A stretch of 64,000 nt of DNA from Pseudomonas ovata. Lineage in GTDB: Bacteria > Pseudomonadota > Gammaproteobacteria > Pseudomonadales > Pseudomonadaceae. The DNA is taken from positions 299,773 to 363,772 of the forward strand of contig NZ_QFFU01000003.1 in assembly GCF_003131185.1 (NCBI RefSeq), in the 5' to 3' direction. This document shows positions 50,379-59,350 of this stretch, piece after piece (positions within the stretch are counted from its first letter, which is position 1; each line of letters begins with the position of its first letter). A model generated the notes under the pieces. It did no database searches, had not been told where the DNA came from, and was given only the letters and a program-made list of their open reading frames with translations. The translations under genes and the position numbers were made by a program.

Positions 50379-51269
50379 ATGTCCTCTGCCCTGCCCGACC
50401 TCAAACTGCTGCGCATCTTCGCCTGCGTAGTACGCCACCAGGGCTTTGCCGCTGCGCAACAGGAACTCAACCTCTCCACCTCCGCCATCAGCACCTACAT
50501 GAGCCAGCTCGAAACCCAGCTCGGCCTGGTGCTCTGCCATCGCGGCCGGGGCGGCTTCAGCCTGACCAGCAAGGGCGAACTGTTCCACCAGGAAACCCTG
50601 CGCCTACTGGCCGAACTCGAAGGCTTCGAACGCTACAGCGCCGCCCTCAAGGGCGAACTGCGCGGCACCCTCAACCTGGGCGTGCTCGACTCCACCGTCA
50701 GCGACCCGGCCCTGCCTCTGGCCGACGTCATCGGCGCCTACAGCAAGGAACACCCCGCCGTGCACCTGCACCTTTCGGTGTTAAGCCCCGCGCAACTGCA
50801 ACTGGGCGTGCAGGAAAACCGCCTGGACCTGGCCATCGGCGCCTTCTCCATCCGCATGAACGGCCTCATGTACCAGGCCCTGTACCGCGAACAGCACTGG
50901 CTGTACTGCAGCGACCGCCACGAACTGTTCGACCAGCGCCGCATCCCCGCCGAAGTCATCACCCAGCAACGCATGGTCGGCCGCGGCTACTGGAGCCAGT
51001 CCGAACTGGCCCGCCACGGCTTCAAACACAGCGCCGCGACCGTGGAATCGATGGAAGCCCAACTGATCCTGGTACTGTCAGGGGCGTATATCGGGTATCT
51101 TCCGGAGCATTACGCGCAATTCTGGGCAGATCAGAAACGGCTGAAGGTACTGCTGCCGACCACGTTCGGCTATCAGGCGCCCTTCTCACTGGCGTTGAGG
51201 CGGGGCCGGTCAAGAGAACCGCTGATTCAGAGTTTTCGGGATCGACTGAAAGGCTGGTTCGAAGGCTAG
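50379..51269 (+). CDS. gbuR: LysR-type regulator GbuR
   Basis: 296 residues: an N-terminal winged helix (LPDLKLLRIFACVVRHQGFAAAQQELNLSTSAISTYMSQLETQLGL) and a LysR substrate-binding domain. Divergent from gbuA, as in P. aeruginosa, where the regulator controls guanidinobutyrate use. The inducer would be 4-guanidinobutyrate by analogy. An unusually acidic, Ser-rich helix-turn-helix is still typical. Followed by a repeat array. Confidence 0.9.
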   Translation: MSSALPDLKLLRIFACVVRHQGFAAAQQELNLSTSAISTYMSQLETQLGLVLCHRGRGGFSLTSKGELFHQETLRLLAELEGFERYSAALKGELRGTLNLGVLDSTVSDPALPLADVIGAYSKEHPAVHLHLSVLSPAQLQLGVQENRLDLAIGAFSIRMNGLMYQALYREQHWLYCSDRHELFDQRRIPAEVITQQRMVGRGYWSQSELARHGFKHSAATVESMEAQLILVLSGAYIGYLPEHYAQFWADQKRLKVLLPTTFGYQAPFSLALRRGRSREPLIQSFRDRLKGWFEG

Positions 51270-51300
51270 TCCCACCCCCAACCACCACCGCTCCCGGCAG

Positions 51301-51640
51301 GACTATCGCCGCCCGCAACAGAGCAGCCTCCCACCGTTTGGATGTTGCCCTGGATGTCGAGCCTGGCACCGACTGTGGGAGGCGGCTTGCCGGCGATGGC
51401 GATGGGACAGGCGCAGCAGGTGCATGGGCCTTTCTGGCCTCGTCGTCGGATCGCCGCCCGCAACAGAGCAGCCTCCCACCGTTTGGATGTCGCCCTGGAT
51501 GTCGGGCCTGGCACCGACTGTGGGAGGCGGCTTGCCGGCGATAGCGATGGGACAGGCGCAGCAGGTGCATGGGCCTTGCTGGCCTTGTCGTCGGATCGCC
51601 GCCCGGAGCAGAGCGCCCTCCCACCTGTTCGGCATTCGAC
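51301..51640. repeat. Tandem 145-bp repeat array built on GTGGGAGGCGGC REP units
   Basis: CGCCGCCCGCAACAGAGCAG begins at 51307 and recurs at 51452, and a related variant begins at 51597; GTGGGAGGCGGCTTGCC begins at 51375 and 51520. The period is 145 bases, with about 2.3 copies. The units are inverted REP pairs of a second family, related to copies at 63511-63770. Confidence 0.85.
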
Positions 51641-51670
51641 GAAATTCACCTTCCCTGATCGGCATTACAC

Positions 51671-51715
51671 CGTAGGAGCGGCTTCAGCCGCGATCGGCTG
51701 CGCAGCAGCCGCTAA
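51671..51715. repeat. Single REP-type palindrome
   Basis: CGTAGGAGCGGCTTCAGCCGCGATCGGCTGCGCAGCAGCCGC; GCGGCTTCAGCCGC is a small hairpin. Just after the 145-bp array and before the 78-aa gene end. Confidence 0.7.
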
Positions 51716-51721
51716 CCAGCC

Positions 51722-51958
51722 TCAACCAACACCGCTGTACCGATCACGCTCAAAAAACAGCGTCAATCCCGTCAGCCACATCACCAGAAAAACATTGAAC
51801 GGATCAAAGCCACTCGCCAAAGGCATGACTGCAAATGACCCCACCAGACCCACCACCACCAACACAATGCCCAGCCACTTCCGATACAGGCGCCGCTTGA
51901 GGCCATAGGCCAAGGCAAAATAAAGCGTCACCGCCACGCCAAAGACTAGGTTATCCAT
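51722..51958 (-). CDS. Small inner-membrane protein (78 aa)
   Basis: 78 residues with about three hydrophobic helices (near 4-22, 27-47 and 53-70), a basic loop LKRRLYRKW and a charged C-terminus ERDRYSGVG. No function is recognised. The ATG overlaps the stop of the upstream 161-aa gene (TGATG), so translational coupling is likely. Confidence 0.6.
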   Translation of the reverse strand: MDNLVFGVAVTLYFALAYGLKRRLYRKWLGIVLVVVGLVGSFAVMPLASGFDPFNVFLVMWLTGLTLFFERDRYSGVG

Positions 51959-52443
51959 CAGGCACCGCCCTTGGGTTTGATCAGGATGGACTTGAGTGAA
52001 CGCTGCGGGCCGATGCCACCACTCACCAACGCCTGCACCGAGAAAATCACATCGCCCGCGTGATAACTGCGCAGTGTGTTTTGAGCCTGGTAAGTGGTTG
52101 CACCGCCTGCAATCAGAGACGCCACCCCACTGACCGGCTTGATCGCAACCCCCGCTGCACTGCCCAACAATCTGGACACCGTGATGCGCTGATCATTGAG
52201 CGAGTCGGCTTGTTCGCGGAGCAAGGGCCTGGAGATGCGAACCTGCATTTCACAGGCACGACGGCCGGGTTGCATGTGGTCGTACAGTTCAACAATCAGG
52301 GTATGGGCTTGATGGCACCCTGAGCCGAGTTCGCAGAGGAAAAGCGTTTGCAGATGAGGACGATCTTCGGGGAAGACCGTGAATGACGTGACGGTGAAGA
52401 TGATGCCGAAATGAGCTTGGGAATGGGATTTTTGCGGGTGCAT
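51958..52443 (-). CDS. Hypothetical protein (161 aa)
   Basis: 161 residues with no family recognised and no clear signal peptide. It has HTLIVELYDHMQPGRRACEMQVRISRPLLREQ and a Gly/Ala-rich segment AAGVAIKPVSGVASLIAGGATTYQAQ that could be a membrane-interacting helix. Coupled to the small membrane protein gene by TGATG, suggesting they work together. The Shine-Dalgarno is weak (CAGGA), so a later start is possible. Confidence 0.55.
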   Translation of the reverse strand: MHPQKSHSQAHFGIIFTVTSFTVFPEDRPHLQTLFLCELGSGCHQAHTLIVELYDHMQPGRRACEMQVRISRPLLREQADSLNDQRITVSRLLGSAAGVAIKPVSGVASLIAGGATTYQAQNTLRSYHAGDVIFSVQALVSGGIGPQRSLKSILIKPKGGA

Positions 52444-52827
52444 GTGAGGGTGGTCCTGTTTCAGAAGAAGTCTGGGGAGACTGCATGAAGCAGGAGGGTT
52501 GGTGGATGGGGGGATGGCTGTAAGGGAGGAGGATTACAAAGGATAGGGAGGTTTCTGACAGCGAGAGGATTTTGTCACGTGGTACAGGGGCTATGTGCTG
52601 CGCAAGTAAAGAGTCAAGAAAGTTACTTCAGACATTTTTGACGGCGTCCTGAAAAGGCGAGACAGATATATTAGCCTGCTACCAACGAAGAATATGCGAG
52701 CAACAAGGAGGTCGTGATAACAGGATTTTGCAAGGTGAGCGGCGCTGTGCCACCATCCCACGCATAGTGGGAATTCAGGGGGGCGCCCCCTGCTTCGAGT
52801 TATTTTCTGAATACAGTAGGGATGCTA
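52444..52827 (+). promoter_or_regulatory. Left edge and leader of the Z1/MORC island
   Basis: 384 bases. It starts with a purine-rich G-run stretch (about 52485-52555, for example GGTGGATGGGGGGATGG) and becomes AT-rich near 52600. Just upstream of the operon are two hairpins: CCCAC-GCATA-GTGGG (52757-52771) and the near-palindrome CAGGGGGGCGCCCCCTG (52776-52792), possible operator sites. No integrase or attachment site was seen. Confidence 0.45.
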
Positions 52828-55653
52828 ATGGCTGATTACAATATTGATCCTGTCTATGACAAATGCCGTGCGTTCATTGATGGTTGGCGCCTGAAAGGCA
52901 GGACGTGGGAGGATATCGCCAAGCTCGGTCGGCTGGGAGAGTCGCTTGAAAAAGTGAACGACTGGTTCCTGTCGCAGATGGAAATGGAAGACTGGCCTTC
53001 GCTGGGTAATAGCCCCAAAGAGCGCTTTGCATGCTGGAAAGAGATCGTTCAGCACAAGCAACAGGCCGAACAGCAATCTGTAGCTGCGTCAAGACCGCTG
53101 ATCATTATAGGTGCGGAAGAAGCGGAGCCGGGTATGGCCGTGCCGCAAGATGCACGAAGCGCATGGCAGCTCTACAAAAAGCATCTGCTAGCCCAAGGCT
53201 GGAAGGAAACCTCGGTCGATAATATTCAAAAATCTGCAGTGCGCGTCCTGCAGTATCTTCGGCAGACCACAAAAGATCGAACAGCTATAAAAGGACTGGT
53301 AGTCGGACATGTGCAGTCCGGAAAGACGGCAAACATGGCGGGCCTGATTTCAATGGCGGCCGACTACCGATGGAACCTTTTTGTCGTACTTACCGGAACG
53401 CTCGAAAACCTGCGAGTGCAAACCAGCAAGCGTCTGGTGGGGGATCTTTTTCAGCACGATGGTAATGTGAGTTGGAAAGCGATCGAACATCCGTCGAGAA
53501 AGAGTCCTTATGGTGCTCGGGCGCAAGACATGCAGTTTGACGCTGGCAGAAGAGATCGCCACCTTGTTGTTTGTTTAAAAAATCCGGCCCGACTGAAACA
53601 CCTCATCGCTTGGATTAAGGAGCATTCGCAGGGCATGTCGCAGATGCGACTTGTAGTGATTGACGACGAAGCCGATCAGGCGGGTATCAACTCGAACGAT
53701 GTATCAAAAGCCGAACGTACTGTTATCAATAAACTCATTCTGCAACTGATCAGTTTGCCGCTGCAATGCGTAAACTATATCGCTTTTACCGCCACACCTG
53801 CTGCCAACTTTCTTAACGAGGGTCCCGGCGACACTCTATATCCAAGAGATTTTATAGCGGCGCTGCCGCAGGCGGACGAACATTTCGGACCCGTGCAGAT
53901 TTTCGGTTATTCCGAAAATGAGAATGAGCCGCTTGGAATTATTCGAAAGGTTTCTGATAAGGATCTGGAGCAGATTAGCAGACTTCACAAGGGGGAGGAT
54001 CTGGCCCTACCCACTGCGCTGGAAGAAAGCTTGATCTGGTATCTATGTTGCGTGGCGGTAATGCGTTTATCCGGCGCTGCAAAACCCGTAAGCATGCTGA
54101 TTCATACTAGCGCAAGGCAGCTTCATCATGATCACATGAGCGAAGCGGTGCAGGCCGCACTCCAAACTTGGTCTAAGTATAACGATGCTCAGTTGGAAAA
54201 TAATTTCAGGCATGTATGGGATAATATTTCCTCAGGTCTAGATACCGCTCAGTTTGCCGACCGCTTTCCTGAATATGGAAGGCTATCCGAGCTTAGTGAA
54301 CTGCCGAAATTTGATAGTTTATTTTCAGAGCTTCGAACACTTCTCAAAATGGTGACAGCTATTCAGCTGGATGCGGACGCCAAGCGGACATACCATCGTG
54401 GCATTCACGTCTGCGTCGACAACTGCGCCAATAATGGTATAACCAACGAGAATGAAGTTCGCCGACTGTTCTATCCTGACCCAGAGCAGAAACTTGAATT
54501 CTGCACAGCATTCATCGTTATCGGCGGCGGAACGTTATCGCGAGGACTGACAATTGAAAATCTGGTCAGTACCTTTTTCCTGCGTGGCTCAGCGCAAGCA
54601 GACTCCCTTATGCAAATGGGACGATGGTTTGGTTACCGCAAAGGCTATGAACTGTTACCGCGCATATGGATGTCCGATGATACGAGAGAAAAATATGAAT
54701 TCATGACTATCGCAGAAGAGGAACTTCGCGACGACCTGCAACGATTCATGCACGGAGGTGCCAAGCCTGAAGATTTCGGACCTCGTGTTCGTGTGCATGC
54801 ACGGCTCGCATGGATTCGGCCGACAGGAGCTAACAGGATGCAGCGCGCAATCAAGGCAGACTTCGATTTTTCAGGCATTAATCGTCAAACAACCGTTTTC
54901 CATGACGGCGAGGATGCTGCTGCTTTACTCAATGCCAATTTGTCTTTAACAGAGCGTTTTTTGGAGAGTGCGGGTAGCAGCCTCGAAAAATCCAAACTGA
55001 AGGGAGCCAACAGCCTTATCTGGCGTAATGTCGATGTCAATCTCGTAGCTTCTTATCTGGCAGATCTATCTTTCCATCCTGGCAACCAGTTCTTCTCTGA
55101 CATGAAAGCATTTTTGAAATGGCTGGGTCAGCACGCTGAAAATGCTGGCTATACAAAGTGGAACGTAGTGATAGCGGGCAGTACACCAACATCGGTAAAC
55201 AGCTGGAAAATTTGTGGAAAGGCTATTGGTCGGATCAACCGAAGTCGCCTTGCTGGTAAACGTTCAGATGAGGGTGTGTCTATTGGTGCGCTAAGAGATC
55301 CAAGAGACCTTTTGGCAGACGCCCAAGGTCTTGACGAAAATGAAATTCCGAAGACAGCCATTAAAAACCCTGATGTGGCACGTTGTCGCAACACAGGCGG
55401 CGTGGGAAATACACCTCAGTTATTGATCTATCTAATCGATAAAGATAGCAAGGCACGTACTGAAAAAGTTGTGGCTCTGGAATCTTCTAAAAGAGAGGCG
55501 CTCAATGCCAAGGCACACATCATAGGCATCAACCTTCTCCTACCAGGTTCTCATGGAAAGCAAAAAAGCTATGTTACCCACGTAACGGTCAACATTCCGG
55601 ACACCTTCACCTCACCGGAAGACAATCTTGAAGAAACAGTAGGCGTGATCTGA
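52828..55653 (+). CDS. Z1 domain helicase-like ATPase of a MutL/Z1 defence cluster
   Basis: 941 residues. Walker A GHVQSGKT (160-167), Walker B IDDEADQ (278-284), TAT motif FTATPAANF (320-328), and helicase-like motifs GGGTLSRGLTIEN and MGRWFGYRKGY toward the middle; this is the Z1 family, a divergent superfamily II helicase found in restriction-modification and defence operons. The start is the ATG at 52828 (AGGG at proper spacing); an ATG at 52822 is too close to it. First gene of the five-gene operon; 3 bases before the GHKL ATPase gene. AT-richer than the flanks. Confidence 0.9.
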   Translation: MADYNIDPVYDKCRAFIDGWRLKGRTWEDIAKLGRLGESLEKVNDWFLSQMEMEDWPSLGNSPKERFACWKEIVQHKQQAEQQSVAASRPLIIIGAEEAEPGMAVPQDARSAWQLYKKHLLAQGWKETSVDNIQKSAVRVLQYLRQTTKDRTAIKGLVVGHVQSGKTANMAGLISMAADYRWNLFVVLTGTLENLRVQTSKRLVGDLFQHDGNVSWKAIEHPSRKSPYGARAQDMQFDAGRRDRHLVVCLKNPARLKHLIAWIKEHSQGMSQMRLVVIDDEADQAGINSNDVSKAERTVINKLILQLISLPLQCVNYIAFTATPAANFLNEGPGDTLYPRDFIAALPQADEHFGPVQIFGYSENENEPLGIIRKVSDKDLEQISRLHKGEDLALPTALEESLIWYLCCVAVMRLSGAAKPVSMLIHTSARQLHHDHMSEAVQAALQTWSKYNDAQLENNFRHVWDNISSGLDTAQFADRFPEYGRLSELSELPKFDSLFSELRTLLKMVTAIQLDADAKRTYHRGIHVCVDNCANNGITNENEVRRLFYPDPEQKLEFCTAFIVIGGGTLSRGLTIENLVSTFFLRGSAQADSLMQMGRWFGYRKGYELLPRIWMSDDTREKYEFMTIAEEELRDDLQRFMHGGAKPEDFGPRVRVHARLAWIRPTGANRMQRAIKADFDFSGINRQTTVFHDGEDAAALLNANLSLTERFLESAGSSLEKSKLKGANSLIWRNVDVNLVASYLADLSFHPGNQFFSDMKAFLKWLGQHAENAGYTKWNVVIAGSTPTSVNSWKICGKAIGRINRSRLAGKRSDEGVSIGALRDPRDLLADAQGLDENEIPKTAIKNPDVARCRNTGGVGNTPQLLIYLIDKDSKARTEKVVALESSKREALNAKAHIIGINLLLPGSHGKQKSYVTHVTVNIPDTFTSPEDNLEETVGVI

Positions 55654-55656
55654 CTC

Positions 55657-57702
55657 ATGAAGTATTACAGCCTCCCACTGCAGCCCATGCAGGAATGTGG
55701 TGCATTTCTGCTTCGCGCACTACAGAACGAAGAAACGCCATTGCTGGACCTTCTGGTACGCGAGTCTATTCAAAACGCACTAGACGCAGGGCGGAACGGT
55801 AATAAGACACTACCAGTTTCGGTAGACTTCCAGATTCGCGAGCACTCGCTGGACGCCATCACCTCCACGTTCAGTGAAGGGCTGGATCTACAGATGCTGA
55901 AGAAACGCTATCCGCGCACTCCGAAACTGCTTGAAATTCGTGATTCAGGTACCGAGGGGCTAACAGGGCCGATGACGTTTGACAGCGTCGACGCTAACGG
56001 CCAGCACGGTAATTTTCTGAAGCTCGTATTTGAAATCGGACGTACTCGCACAGATGATGGCGCCGGCGGTTCCTGGGGATTGGGTAAGACCTGTTACTTT
56101 CGAATGGGCGCTGGTTTGGTCGTTTACTACAGCAGGATCAAGACAGCCGAAGGATATGAAGAACGTCTGGTGGCTTCGCTGGTAGAAGACGAAAATCGTA
56201 TCGATCGAATTCAGCTAACTACGCAAACCGGTATTGCTTGGTGGGGGGCGAATGATAACTTACGTGCGATCACAACACCGGAGAAGATTCATGAGATTCT
56301 TGAGCGCTTTGATATTCGGCCGTTCGCTGACAAAACAACCGGAACGGCAATAATTATTCCATTGCTCAAGGAAAATCTGCTACCCGTATTCGACGAAGAA
56401 ACCGGAGCACCGCCTTGGTGGTATAGCAGTTACGAAAGTTACGTGAATGTTGCGATCCAGCGCTGGTTCAGTGCACGCCTAGACAACCCATTTTTTGCCA
56501 GCGGTAGATATCTTAGTGCATCAGTGAATGGTAAGGAGATAACCAGTACAGATATGCTGCCCACATTCCGGGCGAGCCAGTGTCTGTATGACCGTGCGGT
56601 TGGAAAAGCGCCTGAAGAAGGAGACTATCTGATGCTCAGGGGGATCGAGAGTAAAGATATACTTTGTAGAGCGATTCAATTGCGTGGCGAATTCGTGGGT
56701 AATGGTCCAGCGGGACGACTGCTTGTAGTAGCACTAACCTCACATCAGTTGCAAATGGAGGCTCCCGATAACACACCCAGCCCGGAAACTTGCATTTTCT
56801 CTAGGGCAGATAGTGGCCCCCCTCATCGACCGATAGTGACATTCATGCGTTCGCCTGGAATGAATATCTGCTGGGATGATGGTATCGATTCGCGCCGCTG
56901 GGCTGGTGGATTTTCCGGCTTTACGGATGGCCGATATGTTATGGCACTTTTTCTGCCAGATTCGGAGCAGGAACTTTTACCATCCGAAGCCAGAGGATTG
57001 CGTTCAACCATACAGAATCTGGAAGGTTATTTGCGGAGTTGCGAGCGCGCGGATCATGCCGAATGGGTAGACATAAATGGAGGACGAATCGTCGAAAAAA
57101 TTCGTACTCAGTGTGGTCGAATACTGAAGGATTTCGGCGTCCCGCCTCAGCCCAGCGCAACTATCAAGCCCTCGATAAGAATGTCGCGTAAACTGGCTGA
57201 GCTTGTACTGCCCAATAGAGGGTTCGGCAGAGATGGGCGGTTTGGTAAAGCAACATCACGCACTACTATCGAAAGAGCCTCCAAAAACAATACGGCTTCC
57301 TCACCCGAACTAGAGGTAATGGAAGTCAGGTATATAGCATCTGCAATCGTTATGACATGGAGCTTGAGATGGGGAATACAGCATCCAAATACACCGAGGG
57401 CAATCACCATTTCAGTAGATTCCGAAGCCGGACCTATCACCTCAGATGCATGGTTTAACAGTGGTCTTGGTGGGTTCCCGTTTAGGCTGGAGTCATTCCG
57501 CATCGACAGTGTTACTCCTTCTATAGAAAGCATAGAAATTGACGATGAAACTGGAGTCCGCCTTACCCTTGGTACTAAGTTGGCTCAACAGGGGTTGATA
57601 CTGAAAGGGGAACTTCATATCAGGATGATGGATAACGGTGGCAAGTTGTTGCGGCCGGTGATCGGCGTCCGGATTCTGAATAAAAATGGAGAGGAGGAAT
57701 GA
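55657..57702 (+). CDS. MORC/MutL-like GHKL ATPase
   Basis: 681 residues. The GHKL fold is clear: N-box LVRESIQNALDA (Glu36, Asn40), Mg/adenine motif LEIRDSGTEGLTG (Asp96, Gly98), and the lid/phosphate motif GGSWGLGKT (137-145). The C-terminal half (about 430-680) has no family I can name. MORC-type prokaryotic ATPases are known next to Z1, PD-(D/E)XK and C5-methylase genes, where they likely form ATP-driven clamps. Ends in ATGA overlap with the next gene. Confidence 0.85.
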   Translation: MKYYSLPLQPMQECGAFLLRALQNEETPLLDLLVRESIQNALDAGRNGNKTLPVSVDFQIREHSLDAITSTFSEGLDLQMLKKRYPRTPKLLEIRDSGTEGLTGPMTFDSVDANGQHGNFLKLVFEIGRTRTDDGAGGSWGLGKTCYFRMGAGLVVYYSRIKTAEGYEERLVASLVEDENRIDRIQLTTQTGIAWWGANDNLRAITTPEKIHEILERFDIRPFADKTTGTAIIIPLLKENLLPVFDEETGAPPWWYSSYESYVNVAIQRWFSARLDNPFFASGRYLSASVNGKEITSTDMLPTFRASQCLYDRAVGKAPEEGDYLMLRGIESKDILCRAIQLRGEFVGNGPAGRLLVVALTSHQLQMEAPDNTPSPETCIFSRADSGPPHRPIVTFMRSPGMNICWDDGIDSRRWAGGFSGFTDGRYVMALFLPDSEQELLPSEARGLRSTIQNLEGYLRSCERADHAEWVDINGGRIVEKIRTQCGRILKDFGVPPQPSATIKPSIRMSRKLAELVLPNRGFGRDGRFGKATSRTTIERASKNNTASSPELEVMEVRYIASAIVMTWSLRWGIQHPNTPRAITISVDSEAGPITSDAWFNSGLGGFPFRLESFRIDSVTPSIESIEIDDETGVRLTLGTKLAQQGLILKGELHIRMMDNGGKLLRPVIGVRILNKNGEEE

Positions 57703-58655
57703 GCACTCGGCTACCGTTATACCGAATGCTGAATGCGCCACTCGACTGCGGGAGCGAGTCGGAAGTCAAATATACCTTTCGATCACACGAGGGCCTTGAC
57801 CCAGGCGCGACAGAGGTAAGTGCCGGCCAGTACGCCTTGGGCAAGGACAGTGATTGGAATCCGGCTGAACATTTCCTATTGATTCAATGTTTAGTCGAAA
57901 GCACTCTGCTTTTGGAAGCTATCTTCGGTGCCGAAGGTGTGGCGAATAAAGATGCTGAAATATTACTGGCGCTTGAGTGGACATCTGCAGACTCTTGCTG
58001 GCGAACGCTTGGACCCATCCATAGCCTGCGGCAAGAAGAAGGTGGAACTGTGGTGCTCGACATTGAACTGGAGCCAGGGACTGTCAGAGGTAGCGGTTTC
58101 TTGTCGGTTCAAGCGTTTCTAGGCCAATACAGGGCAGTTTTAGTTCCCGGATTTGCTCATCAGGCTGGCGCACGACTAGGTCCTTTGGCATCCCCTATCG
58201 AAATCGTTATTGATGGTGATGGCTCTCTCTTCCCTGTCTTGGAAGAGCCTTTGGGAGCAGAAGGGCCATTATGGGAATTGAAAGCCTGCTGGAGCGATCC
58301 GCGGGATGAACCATTTTCCAGCGATTACGTTGCCCTTGTACTGAACAACACACACCCGCACTTTGAGCAGCTACGCGACCGTCGGGCACTGAATATCGAG
58401 CAGTCTCCGCTAATGCGCCAAGTTTTCGCAGCGTGGCTTACTTTAGTCATTTTTCAAGTCAAAGAAGACATGGGCGCACAGTTCGATATGCATCTGGGCA
58501 CGCCCGACATTGATGAAGATATCGCAAGCATTGCGGATGCGGTGTGTTCATTCATTCGACTGGGCGATCTGAATACCGCCTCACTTCCAGAGCTGTTTGT
58601 ATCGACCCAGTGTTGGCTTGATCGCCGGGTCAGGGAAATGGAGAGCAAGGTATGA
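57699..58655 (+). CDS. Unassigned island protein A (318 aa)
   Basis: 318 residues, no membrane segment or signal, no recognised motif. Rather acidic; parts such as AEHFLLIQCLVESTLLLEAIFGAEG and MRQVFAAWLTLVIFQVKEDMG look helical. Sits between the GHKL ATPase and the next gene with ATGA overlaps at both ends, so it is a genuine, co-translated part of the system. Function unknown; a bridging or adaptor subunit is conceivable. Confidence 0.75.
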   Translation: MSTRLPLYRMLNAPLDCGSESEVKYTFRSHEGLDPGATEVSAGQYALGKDSDWNPAEHFLLIQCLVESTLLLEAIFGAEGVANKDAEILLALEWTSADSCWRTLGPIHSLRQEEGGTVVLDIELEPGTVRGSGFLSVQAFLGQYRAVLVPGFAHQAGARLGPLASPIEIVIDGDGSLFPVLEEPLGAEGPLWELKACWSDPRDEPFSSDYVALVLNNTHPHFEQLRDRRALNIEQSPLMRQVFAAWLTLVIFQVKEDMGAQFDMHLGTPDIDEDIASIADAVCSFIRLGDLNTASLPELFVSTQCWLDRRVREMESKV

Positions 58656-59350
58656 CTTTTCCAACACTGAACCTTAAGCTTTCGCAGCGCCACTTTGACG
58701 AGCTGCTCAAGAATGATACGTTTTGTCCAGACGTATCCAATCCAAAAATGAAAGAAGTACGTCGCCAACTACTTGCTATTGTGCCTTTATATGACCGAAA
58801 TGCACATGGCAATGCTTCAGGCCCCGGCACCTTTGATATGAAAGTTGGCCTTGCCCTGTACCAAGTATTAGCAGAGGCAGGACTGGATATTCGCACCGCC
58901 GCAGATGACGGCTGGTGGCGTTTCCTATCCCTGCGCCTACTACCTGACTTGGTTAAAAGCCGATGGGACAGCACACCTCCGGTGCGATTCTGGAAGGGGA
59001 GAAGCCGCATCTGGTTGCGAGCAGTATGGTGGACCGTTCACCTGACATGGCAGGGCTCCGAGGAGAGTACCCGAGAGGTACTAGAAGACGTGACCACAGA
59101 TACAGTTGTGCAACTGGTCGAGCGTCCTGGCAAGGGTGGTTTCAGAGTTGATCTGACAAGACAGATTTTCAGAATGCGACGGCTGCGCAAACCCTCCCAA
59201 GACCAGTTCAGAGCAATCATGAAGCTCAATACGGCTCAGATAGTACTCAAGGAACCTATGCTTTGCGAAGGCGGTATGTTTGGATATGTCGATGCGTTGT
59301 TTGCAGACGCGGGATGCGCGCTCATCGGCATGGAGAGCAATCGTGACTGA
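58652..59350 (+). CDS. Unassigned island protein B (232 aa, DUF6339-like)
   Basis: 232 residues. Layout and motifs such as DDGWWRFLSLRLLPDLVKSRW, RIWLRAVWWTVHLTWQGS and FRAIMKLNTAQIV resemble the DUF6339 proteins seen in similar clusters, as far as memory goes; low-certainty family call. No catalytic motif is obvious. Aromatic-rich and basic, so nucleic-acid binding is possible. ATGA overlap with the previous gene and 8-base overlap with the next. Confidence 0.7.
   Translation: MTFPTLNLKLSQRHFDELLKNDTFCPDVSNPKMKEVRRQLLAIVPLYDRNAHGNASGPGTFDMKVGLALYQVLAEAGLDIRTAADDGWWRFLSLRLLPDLVKSRWDSTPPVRFWKGRSRIWLRAVWWTVHLTWQGSEESTREVLEDVTTDTVVQLVERPGKGGFRVDLTRQIFRMRRLRKPSQDQFRAIMKLNTAQIVLKEPMLCEGGMFGYVDALFADAGCALIGMESNRD

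Noticed and set aside
51301..51640. CRISPR array
   Set aside because: The unit is 145 bases, repeats are REP palindromes, copies are near-identical with no variable spacers, and no cas genes are present.
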